A DNA stretch of 52,552 nucleotides from Mycobacterium colombiense. GTDB taxonomy: Bacteria > Actinomycetota > Actinomycetes > Mycobacteriales > Mycobacteriaceae. A model generated the notes under the pieces. The model was not told the DNA's origin. It saw nothing but the letters and a program-made list of their open reading frames with translations, and did not search any database. This document shows positions 16,875 through 26,496 of this stretch, in pieces (the first letter of the stretch is position 1; each line of letters begins with the position of its first letter). The DNA lies in contig NZ_QMEU01000027.1 in NCBI RefSeq assembly GCF_003284975.1, positions 1-52,552 on the forward strand. The letters are read 5' to 3'. Made by a program: the position numbers and the translations under genes.

Positions 16875-17666
16875 CTAGCGCGCCTTCCACACCGGCTCCC
16901 GCTTCTCGGCGAACGCCAACGGTCCCTCTTTGGCGTCCTCGGACTTGAGCAGCGCCTTCATCTCGCGAATGGTGCGCTCCCAGCCCGGTTCGTCGCCGAC
17001 GACGACACCGTCGTCGACGCCGTAGGCCACCCGCTTGCTGGCCTGCACCGATAGCGGCGCGTTGACGGTGACGCGCTCGGCCAGGGCCAGCGCGGCGTCC
17101 AGCACGCAGCCCTGCGCGACGACCTCGTTGATCAGGCCCCATTCGCAGGCGGCGGCCGCGGACAGCGGTTCGCCGGTCAGCAGCAGCCGCATCGCCACCT
17201 TGCGGGGCAGCTGCTCGACGATGCGGAACACGCCGCCCGCGGCGGCGATCAGGCCGCGCTTGACCTCGGGCAGACCGAACTGCGCGCGTTCGTCGGCCAC
17301 CACCAGATCGCTGGCCAGCGCCAACTCGGTGCCACCGCCCAGGGCGGTACCGTTGACCGCCGCGATCGTGGGCTTGTCGATGAAGTGGTGCACGTACCCG
17401 GCGAAGCCCCATTCGGGATGGTCCGGGTGATACAGATTCTCCCGGCGCGCGATCGCCTTGAGGTCGGCCCCGGCGCAGAACGACTTGTCGCCGGCGCCGG
17501 TGACCACCACCGCCCGCACCTCGGGGTCGTGCTGCGCCTCGTCGAGCGCATCCCCGAGGCCGATGCTGACGGCGGCGTTCACCGCGTTGCGGGCTTCCGG
17601 CCGGTTGATGGTTATCACCATCACGTTGCCCCGACGCTCGGCCAGGGCCCCCGGCGGCTGGGTCAC
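16875..17666 (-). CDS. Enoyl-CoA hydratase (crotonase family)
   Basis: A 263-residue crotonase of normal length. Oxyanion-hole segments are DKSFCAGADLKAI (near residue 64) and GTALGGGTELALASD (near 107), and LPEVKRGLIAAAGG carries the Glu expected for hydration. The GTG start at 17664-17666 overlaps the thiolase stop (GTGA), so the two form a coupled beta-oxidation pair. M. tuberculosis keeps only a fragment here (Rv1136), so this intact copy is probably the ancestral state. Confidence 0.9.
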   Translation of the reverse strand: MTQPPGALAERRGNVMVITINRPEARNAVNAAVSIGLGDALDEAQHDPEVRAVVVTGAGDKSFCAGADLKAIARRENLYHPDHPEWGFAGYVHHFIDKPTIAAVNGTALGGGTELALASDLVVADERAQFGLPEVKRGLIAAAGGVFRIVEQLPRKVAMRLLLTGEPLSAAAACEWGLINEVVAQGCVLDAALALAERVTVNAPLSVQASKRVAYGVDDGVVVGDEPGWERTIREMKALLKSEDAKEGPLAFAEKREPVWKAR

Positions 17667-18811
17667 AACAGTTCCACGATGGTGGCGTTGGCCTGGCCGC
17701 CGCCTTCACACATGGTCTGCAGCCCGTACTGAATTCCCTTGTCCCGCATGTGATACAGCAGCGTGGTCATGATCCGGGCACCGGATCCGCCGAGCGGGTG
17801 GCCCAGCGCGATGGCGCCGCCGTTGGGGTTGAGCTTGCTCTCGTCGGCGCCGATGTCCTTGAGCCAGGCCAGCGGGACCGGCGCGAACGCCTCGTTGACC
17901 TCGTAGGCGCCGATGTCGCCGATCGACAGTCCGGATCGCTTGAGCACCTTCTGGGTGGCCGGGATGGGCGCAGTCAGCATGATCACCGGGTCGGCGCCGG
18001 CCAGGGTCGCGGTGTGCACCTTGGCTATCGGCTTGAGCCCCAGTTCCTTGGCCTTCTCGGCGGACATGAACAGGATCGCCGCCGAGCCGTCGGAGATCTG
18101 CGACGAGTTGCCGGCGTGGATCACGCCGTCCTCCTTGAAGGCCGGCTTCAGCGAGGCCATCTTCTCCATTGGCGTGCCGCGGCGGATGCCCTCGTCCTTG
18201 AGGACGACGTTTCCCTCGGAGTCCTTGATCCCGACGATCTGGTCGTCGAAAGCGCCGGAATCCTGTGCGGCGGCGGCCTTTTCGTGTGAGTCGAGGCTGA
18301 ACTGGTCCAGCGTGGTGCGGTCGAACCCCCACTGCTCGGCGATCATCTCCGCGCCGATGCCCTGGTTGGGGATCTGGCCTTGGTAGCGGTCCAGGAAGGC
18401 CTGGGGATACGGGCGCCCGCCGTTGGCCAGCGAGGCACCCATCGGGGTCCGCGACATCGACTCGACACCACCGGCGACGACGACGTCGTAATGTCCGGCG
18501 ACGACGCCGGCGGCCGCGAAGTGGATGGACTGCTGGCTCGAGCCGCACTGGCGGTCCACGGTCACGCCCGGGACGGTCTCGGGCCAGCCGGCGGTCAGCA
18601 GGGCGGTGCGGCCGATGTCGAGGGCCTGCTCGCCGGCCTGCATGACGCAGCCCCAGATGACGTCGTCGACCAGGGCCGGGTCGACGCCCGCCTTGTCGAC
18701 CAGGCCGTTGAGCACCTGCGCGGAAAGATCCGCCGGGTGCACCCCGGACAATCCGCCGTTGCGCTTGCCGATCGGTGAACGCACTGCCTCGACGATGACG
18801 GCTTCAGCCAT
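17663..18811 (-). CDS. Acetyl-CoA acetyltransferase (thiolase)
   Basis: A 382-residue thiolase II fold enzyme that cleaves 3-ketoacyl-CoA with CoA. The nucleophilic Cys is in VDRQCGSSQQSIH (near residue 90), the catalytic His in NPNGGAIALGHPLGGSG and the second Cys in MCEGGGQAN. The start ATG 18809-18811 has AAAGGAG 8 nt upstream; a longer frame adds 21 residues without family support. It leads the operon with the crotonase at 16875-17666. A palindrome lies 60 nt upstream at 18871-18882. Confidence 0.93.
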   Translation of the reverse strand: MAEAVIVEAVRSPIGKRNGGLSGVHPADLSAQVLNGLVDKAGVDPALVDDVIWGCVMQAGEQALDIGRTALLTAGWPETVPGVTVDRQCGSSQQSIHFAAAGVVAGHYDVVVAGGVESMSRTPMGASLANGGRPYPQAFLDRYQGQIPNQGIGAEMIAEQWGFDRTTLDQFSLDSHEKAAAAQDSGAFDDQIVGIKDSEGNVVLKDEGIRRGTPMEKMASLKPAFKEDGVIHAGNSSQISDGSAAILFMSAEKAKELGLKPIAKVHTATLAGADPVIMLTAPIPATQKVLKRSGLSIGDIGAYEVNEAFAPVPLAWLKDIGADESKLNPNGGAIALGHPLGGSGARIMTTLLYHMRDKGIQYGLQTMCEGGGQANATIVELL

Positions 18812-18870
18812 GGTCTTGTCTCCTTTGACACGTGGACTTCGAAAGAATGGAGTCTTTCCTCGATTGTCAA

Positions 18871-18882
18871 CCAAGGGGTTGG
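18871..18882. promoter_or_regulatory. CCAA-N4-TTGG palindrome, possible operator
   Basis: CCAAGGGGTTGG, of the same form as the site at 8769-8780. It lies 60 nt upstream of the thiolase start in the 176-nt divergent region with the WS/DGAT gene. Confidence 0.35.
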
Positions 18883-18987
18883 GCGGGTGGAGCCCGGGGG
18901 TGGTTCTGGCGCGAAGCCGGGCTCGCCGCGCGCCGGCGAACCAGAATTTTGTTCTCCTGGCCGCGGCTGCAGGGCAATAATGGTCGG

Positions 18988-20424
18988 GTGAAGCGGCTCA
19001 ACGGCATGGACGCGATGCTGCTGTACAGCGAGACGCCGAGCCTGCATACCCACACCTTGAAGGTGGCGATCGTCGACACCGCCGGCTACGACGGCGAGGT
19101 CAGCTTCGACGTTTTCCGACGCACGCTGCACCGGCGACTGCATCGGCTGGATCCGTTGCGCTACAAGCTGATCGACATCCCGTGGCGATTGCATCGTCCG
19201 ATGTGGCTGCAGAATTGCGCGGTCGACCTCGACTATCATGTGCGGCGCGTTCGGGTGCCCGCCCCGGGCGGCCGCCGCGAGCTCGACGAGGTGATCGGAC
19301 AGATTGCCGGGGTGCCCCTGGACCGCAACCGTCCGCTGTGGGAGTTCCACTTCGCCGAAGGCTTGGCGGACAACAAGTTCGCGATCATCGGCAAGATGCA
19401 CCACGCCCTGGCCGACGGCGTCGCCTCAGCCAATCTGCTGACCAGACTCATGGATCTGACCGGCCCGGTGCAGGACGACCGGGACAACGACACGACGTGC
19501 ACTCCGCCCTCGACGGCGCGGCTGCTGCGTGCGGCCGCCGCGGATCATGCCCGGCAGGCCGCCGCGTTACCCGGGGTGCTAGCCGAGGCGCTGAGCGGGG
19601 CGCGGCGGCTGCGGCGGCGTGCCCGGCAGCGCGGCAGCCAACCGGACCTCGCCCGGATGCTGCACGCGCCGCCGACTTTCCTCAACCACATCGTCTCGCC
19701 AGCAAGGACTTTCGCCACCGCGACACTGTCGCTACCTCAGGTCAAACAGACCGGTAAGCAGCTGCAGATCACCATCAACGACATGGTGATGGCGATCGCT
19801 GCGGGCGCGCTGCGCGAACTGCTCTTGCGCTACGACGGCAGCGCAAACCAGCCCCTGGTCGCCTCCGTCCCGGCCACTACGGACAGATCACCGCAGCGGA
19901 TCAGCGGCAACGAGCTCGGCGGCATGGCGGTGTCGCTACCCACCCACATCGGCGATCCGCTGCGACGGGTGCGCCTGACGTCGGTGGCAACGACGATTGC
20001 CAAGGAGAACAACGAGCTGTTCGGCCCGGAACTCTATGGCAGGTTGATCAGCTACCTGCCGGGCGCTGCGGCCCCCCTGGCGTTCCGGTGGCTGGCCCGG
20101 CGGTACACCCGAAACAGGTTGTTCAACATCCCGATCTCCAACGTGATGGGGCCGCGTGAGCGCGGCCGTATCGCCGGTGCCCCGGTCAGTGAAATCTATT
20201 CCGCCGGACCGTTGATCACCGCCTGCGGGATCAACATCACCGTGTGGAGCTACGTCGATCAGCTCAACATATCGGTGATCGCCGACGACCGCACCCTGGG
20301 CGACCCCCATGAACTCACCGACGCCATGATCGGCGCATTCCGCGAAATCCGCGCTGCCGCAGGCTTGTCCGATGACCTAACCACCGTGCCGGGCGCGATG
20401 CCGCAAGCCACGGCGAAGCCCTAG
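18988..20424 (+). CDS. WS/DGAT family wax ester synthase / diacylglycerol acyltransferase
   Basis: A 478-residue acyltransferase that uses acyl-CoA to acylate diacylglycerol or a long alcohol. The catalytic HHxxxDG motif is KMHHALADGVAS (near residue 140); the N-terminus KRLNGMDAMLLYSETP and the C-terminal NISNVMGPRERG-like and GLNITVWSY-like segments are standard. GTG 18988 gives the family start; the frame opening at 18832 is too long. Its stop shares CTAG with the convergent acyltransferase (4-nt overlap). It stands at the left edge of the accessory block. Confidence 0.9.
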   Translation: MKRLNGMDAMLLYSETPSLHTHTLKVAIVDTAGYDGEVSFDVFRRTLHRRLHRLDPLRYKLIDIPWRLHRPMWLQNCAVDLDYHVRRVRVPAPGGRRELDEVIGQIAGVPLDRNRPLWEFHFAEGLADNKFAIIGKMHHALADGVASANLLTRLMDLTGPVQDDRDNDTTCTPPSTARLLRAAAADHARQAAALPGVLAEALSGARRLRRRARQRGSQPDLARMLHAPPTFLNHIVSPARTFATATLSLPQVKQTGKQLQITINDMVMAIAAGALRELLLRYDGSANQPLVASVPATTDRSPQRISGNELGGMAVSLPTHIGDPLRRVRLTSVATTIAKENNELFGPELYGRLISYLPGAAAPLAFRWLARRYTRNRLFNIPISNVMGPRERGRIAGAPVSEIYSAGPLITACGINITVWSYVDQLNISVIADDRTLGDPHELTDAMIGAFREIRAAAGLSDDLTTVPGAMPQATAKP

Positions 20425-21212
20425 CCCAGGACGGGAAAGCGTCGCTGGCGAGCCAAGCCGTCCAGGGCGGCCTGCATGACCGAACGGACATGCGCGTCAA
20501 CGTCGGCGACGCCGGGCTCATCGCCGAACCGGGTGGCGACGTCGATCGGCTCGAGGACTGCGCTGACGATCTTGGTCGGCAACGGCAGGTTGGGTGGCAC
20601 GATCATGCTGAGCCCGAACGGAAATCCCACGGTGATGGGCAGAATGTCCGAGCGCCAGCGCGACAGGCCCAGCCGCTTGGCCAGCCACGTCCCGCGGGTG
20701 AGGAACAGCTGGCTTTCCTGTCCACCGATGGAGACCACCGGCACGATCGGCACCCGCGCGTCGATCGCCGCCCTGACGTACCCGGTGCGACCGTTGAAAT
20801 CGATGACGTTCTCGGCCAAGGTCGGTCGATAGGCGTCGTAAACGCCGCCCGGAAACACCAGCACCACACCGCCGGATCGCAACGCCTGCGCGGTGTTCTT
20901 CGACGTCGCGCGAATGACCCCGAGTCGGGTCAGCCATCCCGACATCGGCCCGACGAACATCCCGTCGTGGCCGAGCGTGTACAACGGGCGTCGGTAGCCG
21001 AACCTTCGGTAGAACGCCGCCGCGAAGATCAGCACGTCGGGCGTGAGCATGCCGCCCGAGTGGTTGCCGACGATCAGGGCACCGCCACGAGGCGGCACCG
21101 ATTCCAGCCCATGCACCTCGAAGCGAAACCAGCGCCGCGCCAGGGGTTCTGCCGCGGTGACGAAACGCTCGGTAAAGTCCGGATCCCACTCGCCGACTTG
21201 GTGGGAGGTCAC
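20421..21212 (-). CDS. Lysophospholipid acyltransferase-like (PlsC superfamily)
   Basis: A 263-residue glycerolipid acyltransferase. The acyl-CoA/acceptor motifs are VGNHSGGMLTPD (His-Asp box of this DGAT-like subgroup), GVIRAT, VLVFPGGVYDAYRP and VPIVPVVSIGG. It probably acylates a lysophospholipid, glycerolipid or related alcohol at the membrane; no TM helix is clear. The start GTG 21210-21212 overlaps the P450 stop by 4 nt, so it is the second gene of a P450-acyltransferase operon. The upstream frame to 21584 lies inside the P450 gene and is a shadow. Confidence 0.85.
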   Translation of the reverse strand: MTSHQVGEWDPDFTERFVTAAEPLARRWFRFEVHGLESVPPRGGALIVGNHSGGMLTPDVLIFAAAFYRRFGYRRPLYTLGHDGMFVGPMSGWLTRLGVIRATSKNTAQALRSGGVVLVFPGGVYDAYRPTLAENVIDFNGRTGYVRAAIDARVPIVPVVSIGGQESQLFLTRGTWLAKRLGLSRWRSDILPITVGFPFGLSMIVPPNLPLPTKIVSAVLEPIDVATRFGDEPGVADVDAHVRSVMQAALDGLARQRRFPVLG

Positions 21213-22477
21213 GACATCGGGGTGAATTCGAGGTGTAGCTCGGACAGGCCCCGCATCTGCCAGGTCGGGTCGTAGGTGTAGCGGCGGGCGTCCCGCGGTC
21301 CGTGCTCGGCCTCGGCGATCGCGATGTCTCCCATCCGGTCGAGTATGCGGTTCAACGAGATCCGCCCCTCCGCGCGGGCCAGCGGTGCGCCCGGGCACGA
21401 GTGATTGCCGCGACCGAAGGCCACATGCTCGCGCACGTTGGGCCGGTCGATGCGGAACTCGTCGGGCTGCTCGAACTTTCGCGCATCCCGATTGCTCGCG
21501 CCGGGTAGCAACATGACGGTGCTTCCCGCCGGGACCTCGGTGTCGCCGATCGATGTCGTCGTGCGCGCCATCCGGAAGTGACATTTGACCGGGCTCTCCA
21601 TGCGGAGCGTCTCTTCGACGAAATTCGGTATGCGGCCGCGGTCTTCCCGGAGCAGCTTTTGCAACTCCGGGTTCTCCGCGAGCGTGCGGACGCCAAAGCT
21701 CAGCAGCTTCGTCGTGGTTTCCTGACCGGCCGCGAACAGGAACGTCGCCAGCCGGACGACGTCTATGACATCGGGAGTCGAACCGTCGGGATACTTCGCC
21801 TGGGCCAGCTCGGTCAACACGTCTTCGCGTGGCGCTCGGCGGCGTTCGGTGATGTGCGTGGTGAATTTCTCGTCGAGGTATTCCAGCGGATTGTGCGCGC
21901 GCGTCACCGAGTCGTCCTCGACACCACCGGAGAACTTGCCCGAGAACACATCCCGAAACTCTTCGTGATCCTCGATGGGAACTCCCAACAGGTCGGCGAT
22001 GACCAGGCCGGAGAACGGTCGCGCGTACTGGTCGAGGAATTCGCAGCGGCCGCGGGACATGAACTCGTCGAGCTGCTCATCGGCGAGTCGCCACATGAAG
22101 TCTTCGTTTTCCTTGAGCCGCTTGGGTGTGAGCAGGCGGCTGAGCAGACCCCGCGTGCGGGCGTGCTCCGGTGGGTCCTGCGTCACGATGTGTTCGCTCA
22201 TCGGGATCTGCGAGCGGTGCTGTTCGATCAAGTGGCCGATGTCGTCGCCCTCGGGCTCGAACGGCAGCCCCGAAAACGGGCCGGCGACCGAGACGCAGGA
22301 CGAGAACGCCGGATCCTTATAGACCGCGAGCGCTTCGGAGTGCCCCGTTACGGCCAGGACGCCCTGCTCGGGTCGTGCCAGCACCGGGCACCGCGCGCGC
22401 AGGTGGTCGAAGTACGGGTACGGATCGGGAATCAGGGACAGGTCGGTGAAGAAATCAACCGAATCGAATTCGCTCAA
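21209..22477 (-). CDS. Cytochrome P450
   Basis: A 422-residue soluble bacterial P450. The haem ligand is Cys361 in FGRGNHSCPGAPLARAE, the I-helix oxygen motif is FAAGQETTT and the K-helix ExxR is EETLR. Such enzymes hydroxylate lipids, steroids or terpenoids with electrons from a ferredoxin; no ferredoxin gene is next to it. The start is TTG 22475-22477 with AGGAG 5 nt upstream. It is first in an operon with the acyltransferase gene and has the block-type promoter at 22543-22571. Confidence 0.93.
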   Translation of the reverse strand: MSEFDSVDFFTDLSLIPDPYPYFDHLRARCPVLARPEQGVLAVTGHSEALAVYKDPAFSSCVSVAGPFSGLPFEPEGDDIGHLIEQHRSQIPMSEHIVTQDPPEHARTRGLLSRLLTPKRLKENEDFMWRLADEQLDEFMSRGRCEFLDQYARPFSGLVIADLLGVPIEDHEEFRDVFSGKFSGGVEDDSVTRAHNPLEYLDEKFTTHITERRRAPREDVLTELAQAKYPDGSTPDVIDVVRLATFLFAAGQETTTKLLSFGVRTLAENPELQKLLREDRGRIPNFVEETLRMESPVKCHFRMARTTTSIGDTEVPAGSTVMLLPGASNRDARKFEQPDEFRIDRPNVREHVAFGRGNHSCPGAPLARAEGRISLNRILDRMGDIAIAEAEHGPRDARRYTYDPTWQMRGLSELHLEFTPMS

Positions 22478-22542
22478 CAGGACTCCTAGGCATCCAGGTA
22501 ACCGCGCACCGACGTCAACCCGGGGGCGCGACCTCTCCAGCC

Positions 22543-22571
22543 AATCTAAGGCTGAACAAATATTAGGTCAA
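22543..22571 (-). promoter_or_regulatory. Promoter with block operator, P450 operon
   Basis: On the minus strand TTGACC (22566-22571), a 17-bp spacer, and TAGATT (22543-22548). The spacer overlaps the operator copy AACAAATATTAGGTC (plus strand 22555-22569), 13 of 15 bases like the consensus AACAGATATTTGGTC. It is 66 nt upstream of the TTG start. Confidence 0.7.
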
Positions 22572-22676
22572 GCCGAGGAGCCCGAAAAGAGGGTCCGAAA
22601 CGGAGGTTGCCGCCACGGTCGCGATCAAGCCGAAAATCGCGACCCTGACGGCAATCTCGCCGAAAAGGGAACCTTG

Positions 22677-24161
22677 CTACCCGGCCGGGTAGGCGACCGA
22701 CTTGATCTCGGTGTACTGGTCGAATCCGGCCACACCGTTCTGGCGGCCCACACCGCTTTCCTTGTAACCGCCGAACGGCGTGTCGGCACCGTACGGGGCG
22801 CCCCCATTGACGCCCATGAAGCCGGCCTTGATGCGACGGGTCACCGACAGCGCACGCTCGAGGGAGCCGGCGAACACGTTGCCGGCCAACCCGTACACGC
22901 TGTCGTTGGCGATCCGGATCGCGTCCTCTTCGTCGTCGAACGGGATCACCGAGAGCACCGGGCCGAAGATCTCCTCCTGCGCAATGGTCATCTTGTTGTC
23001 GACATTGGTGAAAAGCGTTGGCCGGATGAAGTATCCCTTGTCGAAGCCCGTTTCCGCGCCGGGGCCGCCGACCAGCGCCGTGGCGCCCTCTTCGACGCCC
23101 TTGCGGATGTAGCCGGTCACGCGGTCGAACTGCCGTTGCGAGATCACCGGCCCACACAGCGTTCCCGGGTCCTGCGGGTCGCCGCATGTGACGTTTTCGT
23201 AGATGTTCTTCAGGATCTCCACGCCCTCGTCGTAGCGCGACCGCGGCAGCAGCAACCGGGTGGGGTTCGCGCAACCCTGACCGGCGTGCATGCAGGGCGC
23301 GATGCCGACCATGCAGGCCGTCGCGAAGTCCGCGTCCTCCAAGACGATGGTGGCCGACTTGCCGCCGAGTTCGAGGAACAGCCGCTTCATGGTCGCGGCG
23401 CCTTTCTCCATGATCCGCTTGCCCACCACCGTCGAGCCGGTGAACGAGATCAGGTCGACCTTCGGCGACAGCGTCAGCTCCTCACCCACGAAGTGGTCCG
23501 AGGCGGTGACGACGTTGACCACGCCGGCGGGGATGTCGGTCTTCTCCGCGATGAGCCGGCCCAGCCGGGTCGCATTGAACGGCGTGTTCGGTGCGGGCTT
23601 GAGCACCACCGTGTTGCCGGTGCCCAGCGCCTGGCCCAGCTTGTTGAGGGTGACCTCGAAGGGGAAGTTCCACGGCACGATCGCGCCGACGACTCCCACC
23701 GGTTCCCGCCACACCTTGCGGGTGGTCAGCGTGCCGGTCAGGCTGATCACCTTGTCGCCCAGGTCGGTTTCCCAGGCGTACTCGTCGATCAGCCGGGCCG
23801 GGTACTTCAACCCGTCTTCCAGTGGCGCGTCCAGCTGAGGCCCAAAGGTGATGGCCCGGGGCGAGCCGACCTCGAGGATCAGCTCCTCGCGCAGCTCGTC
23901 GATCTCGGACTCGATCGCCTCGTGCAGCTGCAGCAGGCAGCGCTTGCGCAACTCCTTGTTGGTCGACCAGTCGGTCTCGTCGAAGGCGCGCCGGGCGGCG
24001 TCGATGGCCCGGTGCATGTCCTCCTTCGAGGCGTCGGCCACCTCGCCGAGCTGCTCTTCGGTCGCCGGGTTGATGTTGGTGAACGTGCCGGCTTGCCCGT
24101 CGACGAGCTTGCCGTCGATCATCATCTTCGGCTCGAAGCGGACCTTTACAGCCTCAGTCAT
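22677..24161 (-). CDS. NAD-dependent aldehyde dehydrogenase
   Basis: A 494-residue ALDH superfamily enzyme. The general base is Glu264 (LFLELGGKS), the catalytic thiol Cys297 (AGQGCANPTR), the cofactor segment VPWNFPFEV and the Asn/Gly box FTGSTVVGK. It would oxidise an aldehyde, probably one formed from a P450 or SDR product, to the acid. ATG 24159-24161 was chosen for the family-like start MTEAVKVRF with GAAGAGAG upstream. It lies 90 nt after the second P450 gene on the same strand; the gap has an imperfect palindrome (24215-24230) but no copy of the block operator. Confidence 0.93.
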   Translation of the reverse strand: MTEAVKVRFEPKMMIDGKLVDGQAGTFTNINPATEEQLGEVADASKEDMHRAIDAARRAFDETDWSTNKELRKRCLLQLHEAIESEIDELREELILEVGSPRAITFGPQLDAPLEDGLKYPARLIDEYAWETDLGDKVISLTGTLTTRKVWREPVGVVGAIVPWNFPFEVTLNKLGQALGTGNTVVLKPAPNTPFNATRLGRLIAEKTDIPAGVVNVVTASDHFVGEELTLSPKVDLISFTGSTVVGKRIMEKGAATMKRLFLELGGKSATIVLEDADFATACMVGIAPCMHAGQGCANPTRLLLPRSRYDEGVEILKNIYENVTCGDPQDPGTLCGPVISQRQFDRVTGYIRKGVEEGATALVGGPGAETGFDKGYFIRPTLFTNVDNKMTIAQEEIFGPVLSVIPFDDEEDAIRIANDSVYGLAGNVFAGSLERALSVTRRIKAGFMGVNGGAPYGADTPFGGYKESGVGRQNGVAGFDQYTEIKSVAYPAG

Positions 24162-24251
24162 ATCTGTCACTCTCTTCTGGGTCATTGAGGGGCTACGGAG
24201 AGCCTTACCGCAAACTAGCCGATTGGCAAGTTGCAACCACTGCGGGGCCGG

Positions 24252-25469
24252 TTATTGGGGGTCGAACAGCACCGGAACCGACGTCGGTGACCGGAAGACC
24301 TGGCCGCGGATGTGCGGGTCGTCCCCCTCGGGGTCCAGCCGGAGATTCGGCAGCCGGTCGAGCAGCAGGTTGATGGCCGTGCGCATCTCGAGGCGCGCCA
24401 GGTGCATGCCGAGGCAGACGTGCACGCCGTGTCCCCAGGCCAGGTTCGCCCGGGCCTCCCGATGGATGTTGAACGTGTTCGGATCGGGATACCGATCTTC
24501 CTGCCGGTTGGCCGAACCCAGCATCGGCATAACCGTCGCGCCGGCCGGAATCGCCACACCGCCGAGTTCGGTGTCGCGGGTGGCCACCCGGGTGATCGTC
24601 AACAGCGGCGCTTCCCACCGCACGCCCTCCTCGATGGCCTGGGGCAGCAGCGACCGATCCGCGCGGATGGCATCCAGCTGCTCGGGATCCGACAGCAGCG
24701 CCAACAACAGGCTGCCCAGCGCGCGGTAGGTCGTCTCGACACCGGCGGGCAACAGCAGCCGCAGGAACGAGAAGATCTCCTCGTCCGCGAGCTTCTCCCC
24801 GTCGATCTCCGCCGCACCGAGGGCACTGATCAGATCGTCCTTCGGCTCCGCCCGGCGGGCCTCGAGTATCGGCGCGAAGTATTCACACAGGGCCGCTGAG
24901 GCCGCGAGCCCGCGTTCGGGGTTCACCAGCCAGCTCAGCAGCGAAATCGACCACCGCTGGAATTGTGGATAATCCTTTTCCGGCAACCCCAGCAACCCGG
25001 CGATGACCTGGCTCGGGTAGTCGAAGGTGAATTCCTTGACCAGGTCCGCCTTTCCATTGGCCGCGAACTTGTCGATCAGGCCGTTGGCCACCCGGCCTAC
25101 CAACTCGTCTTGCCAGCGCGCCAATGACTTCTGCGAGAACGCCTTCGAGACCAGCGAGCGCAGCCGCCCGTGGATCGGCTCGTCCATGCCGAGCATCACG
25201 CCCTCGCCCAGCACCGGGCCGAACGCCGCGATCACCGCCGACGACGAGAACGTCTCGTTGTCGCGCAGCATCTGCTGGATGTCCTCGTGGCGATACACGA
25301 TGAACATCGGCAGCGATTCCTCATGCGGCAGCGCCCCGGAGGTCTCGAGTCGCTGCACTGGTTCCTCGTGACGTATCCGCGCCAATTCGGTGTACGGGTC
25401 ACGCACGTCACCGGATATCGCGTCGTCGAAGGCGCCGAAGTCTTCCAGATCGTCGAAAAGTTGTTCCAT
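24252..25469 (-). CDS. Cytochrome P450
   Basis: A 405-residue P450, different from the one at 21209-22477. The haem ligand is Cys352 (WGHGVHVCLGMHLAR, with Trp in place of the usual Phe), the I-helix motif is LPAGVETTYRA and the K-helix ExxR appears as EEGVRW. ATG 25467-25469 has GAAGGGG 5-6 nt upstream. It is cotranscribed with the SDR upstream (10-nt gap), and then the AveC-like and binding-protein genes, so it probably acts on the same substrate. Its redox partner is not encoded nearby. Confidence 0.93.
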   Translation of the reverse strand: MEQLFDDLEDFGAFDDAISGDVRDPYTELARIRHEEPVQRLETSGALPHEESLPMFIVYRHEDIQQMLRDNETFSSSAVIAAFGPVLGEGVMLGMDEPIHGRLRSLVSKAFSQKSLARWQDELVGRVANGLIDKFAANGKADLVKEFTFDYPSQVIAGLLGLPEKDYPQFQRWSISLLSWLVNPERGLAASAALCEYFAPILEARRAEPKDDLISALGAAEIDGEKLADEEIFSFLRLLLPAGVETTYRALGSLLLALLSDPEQLDAIRADRSLLPQAIEEGVRWEAPLLTITRVATRDTELGGVAIPAGATVMPMLGSANRQEDRYPDPNTFNIHREARANLAWGHGVHVCLGMHLARLEMRTAINLLLDRLPNLRLDPEGDDPHIRGQVFRSPTSVPVLFDPQ

Positions 25470-25479
25470 GATTGCCCCT

Positions 25480-26496
25480 TCAATCCCCTTGCTGTGCCGC
25501 GTTCTTCGATGACGAAAACCGCCCGGCCACCGCGGCCAAGCGCTGCAGTGCCGGCTGCGGAAGAACACGGGCGACGAACACCATCGCCTTTTGGCTTGTC
25601 GTCAGGGGCCACGCGCCGTCGCGCATCGAGCCCTGACGGGGTATGCCCAGCACGACCCGCGACATGTGGTGCATGCCCGCCGCCGGCAGAATCCTGTTGG
25701 CCACCAACAGCATCGAGGCATCCGGGCCGATGCCCCGCCGGCGGAACGCACCCCTATCCTCGATCGCCCTGAGCAGGCCGTCGGTGAACCGCTCGGGTGG
25801 GCGGGCCATCTTCATCGCGAAACGCCCGCGGCTGTTCATGGTGTTGTGCAGCCGGGCGTACGGGCCGCCGAAGTTGCGGTCATCGGTGGTGCCGGCGTCG
25901 GTGATGATCTCGGTGTCGTAAGTGCCGGCCACCAGGACGGTGACGCCGAGGCCGAACGGCGCGATCTCGCACGCCATCGATTCGCCCCAGCGCTCCAGCG
26001 CCCCCTTGGCCGCCGAGTACGGCGCGGTGGCGGGCTGGCCGCGCACCCCGGCCGCACTGGACACCAGGACGATTCGCCCCTGGCCCGCCGCCCGCATCGA
26101 CGGCAACAACGCCTGGGTGAGCGTGACGGGGCCCAGGAGGCTGGTGGCCAGCATGCGCTGCCACAACGCCATATCGGTTTCCTCGACCATGCCGGCGGCC
26201 GAGATGCCCGCGTTGTGCACCAGCGCGTACGGAGCGCCCACGGCATCTTCGATCGACTTGGCCGCCGCGGCGATCGACGCGCTGTCGGTCAGGTCGAGCT
26301 GGACGCCGATCAGCCGGTCGTCGTCGGGCGCGGCCAGACCCTGATCCTCAATGGCCTTGCGCAGCAGCGGCATCGCCTGGTCGGGAGTGCGCATGGCCGC
26401 GACCACGCGCCATCCTTCGCGATACATCCGCACCGCCGAGGCGAAGCCCAGTCCGCGGGATGCACCGGTGATGACGACGGCGCGCGGCTCAGCCAT
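25480..26496 (-). CDS. Short-chain dehydrogenase/reductase
   Basis: A 338-residue SDR with a C-terminal extension of about 80 residues beyond the classical fold. The cofactor motif is ITGASRGLG (near residue 9), the active site Ser is in VLVSSAAG and the Tyr-Lys pair is APYSAAKGAL. The AAMRTP start of the second strand suggests NADP. It probably interconverts a ketone and an alcohol on the pathway substrate. The start ATG 26494-26496 overlaps the AveC-like gene by 8 nt. Longer upstream frame residues belong to that gene's shadow. Confidence 0.9.
   Translation of the reverse strand: MAEPRAVVITGASRGLGFASAVRMYREGWRVVAAMRTPDQAMPLLRKAIEDQGLAAPDDDRLIGVQLDLTDSASIAAAAKSIEDAVGAPYALVHNAGISAAGMVEETDMALWQRMLATSLLGPVTLTQALLPSMRAAGQGRIVLVSSAAGVRGQPATAPYSAAKGALERWGESMACEIAPFGLGVTVLVAGTYDTEIITDAGTTDDRNFGGPYARLHNTMNSRGRFAMKMARPPERFTDGLLRAIEDRGAFRRRGIGPDASMLLVANRILPAAGMHHMSRVVLGIPRQGSMRDGAWPLTTSQKAMVFVARVLPQPALQRLAAVAGRFSSSKNAAQQGD

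Noticed and set aside
24215..24230. Imperfect palindrome CTAGCC-N4-GGCAAG upstream of the aldehyde dehydrogenase
   Set aside because: One mismatch in six, no other copy seen, and unrelated to the block operator; kept only as a note in the ALDH entry.
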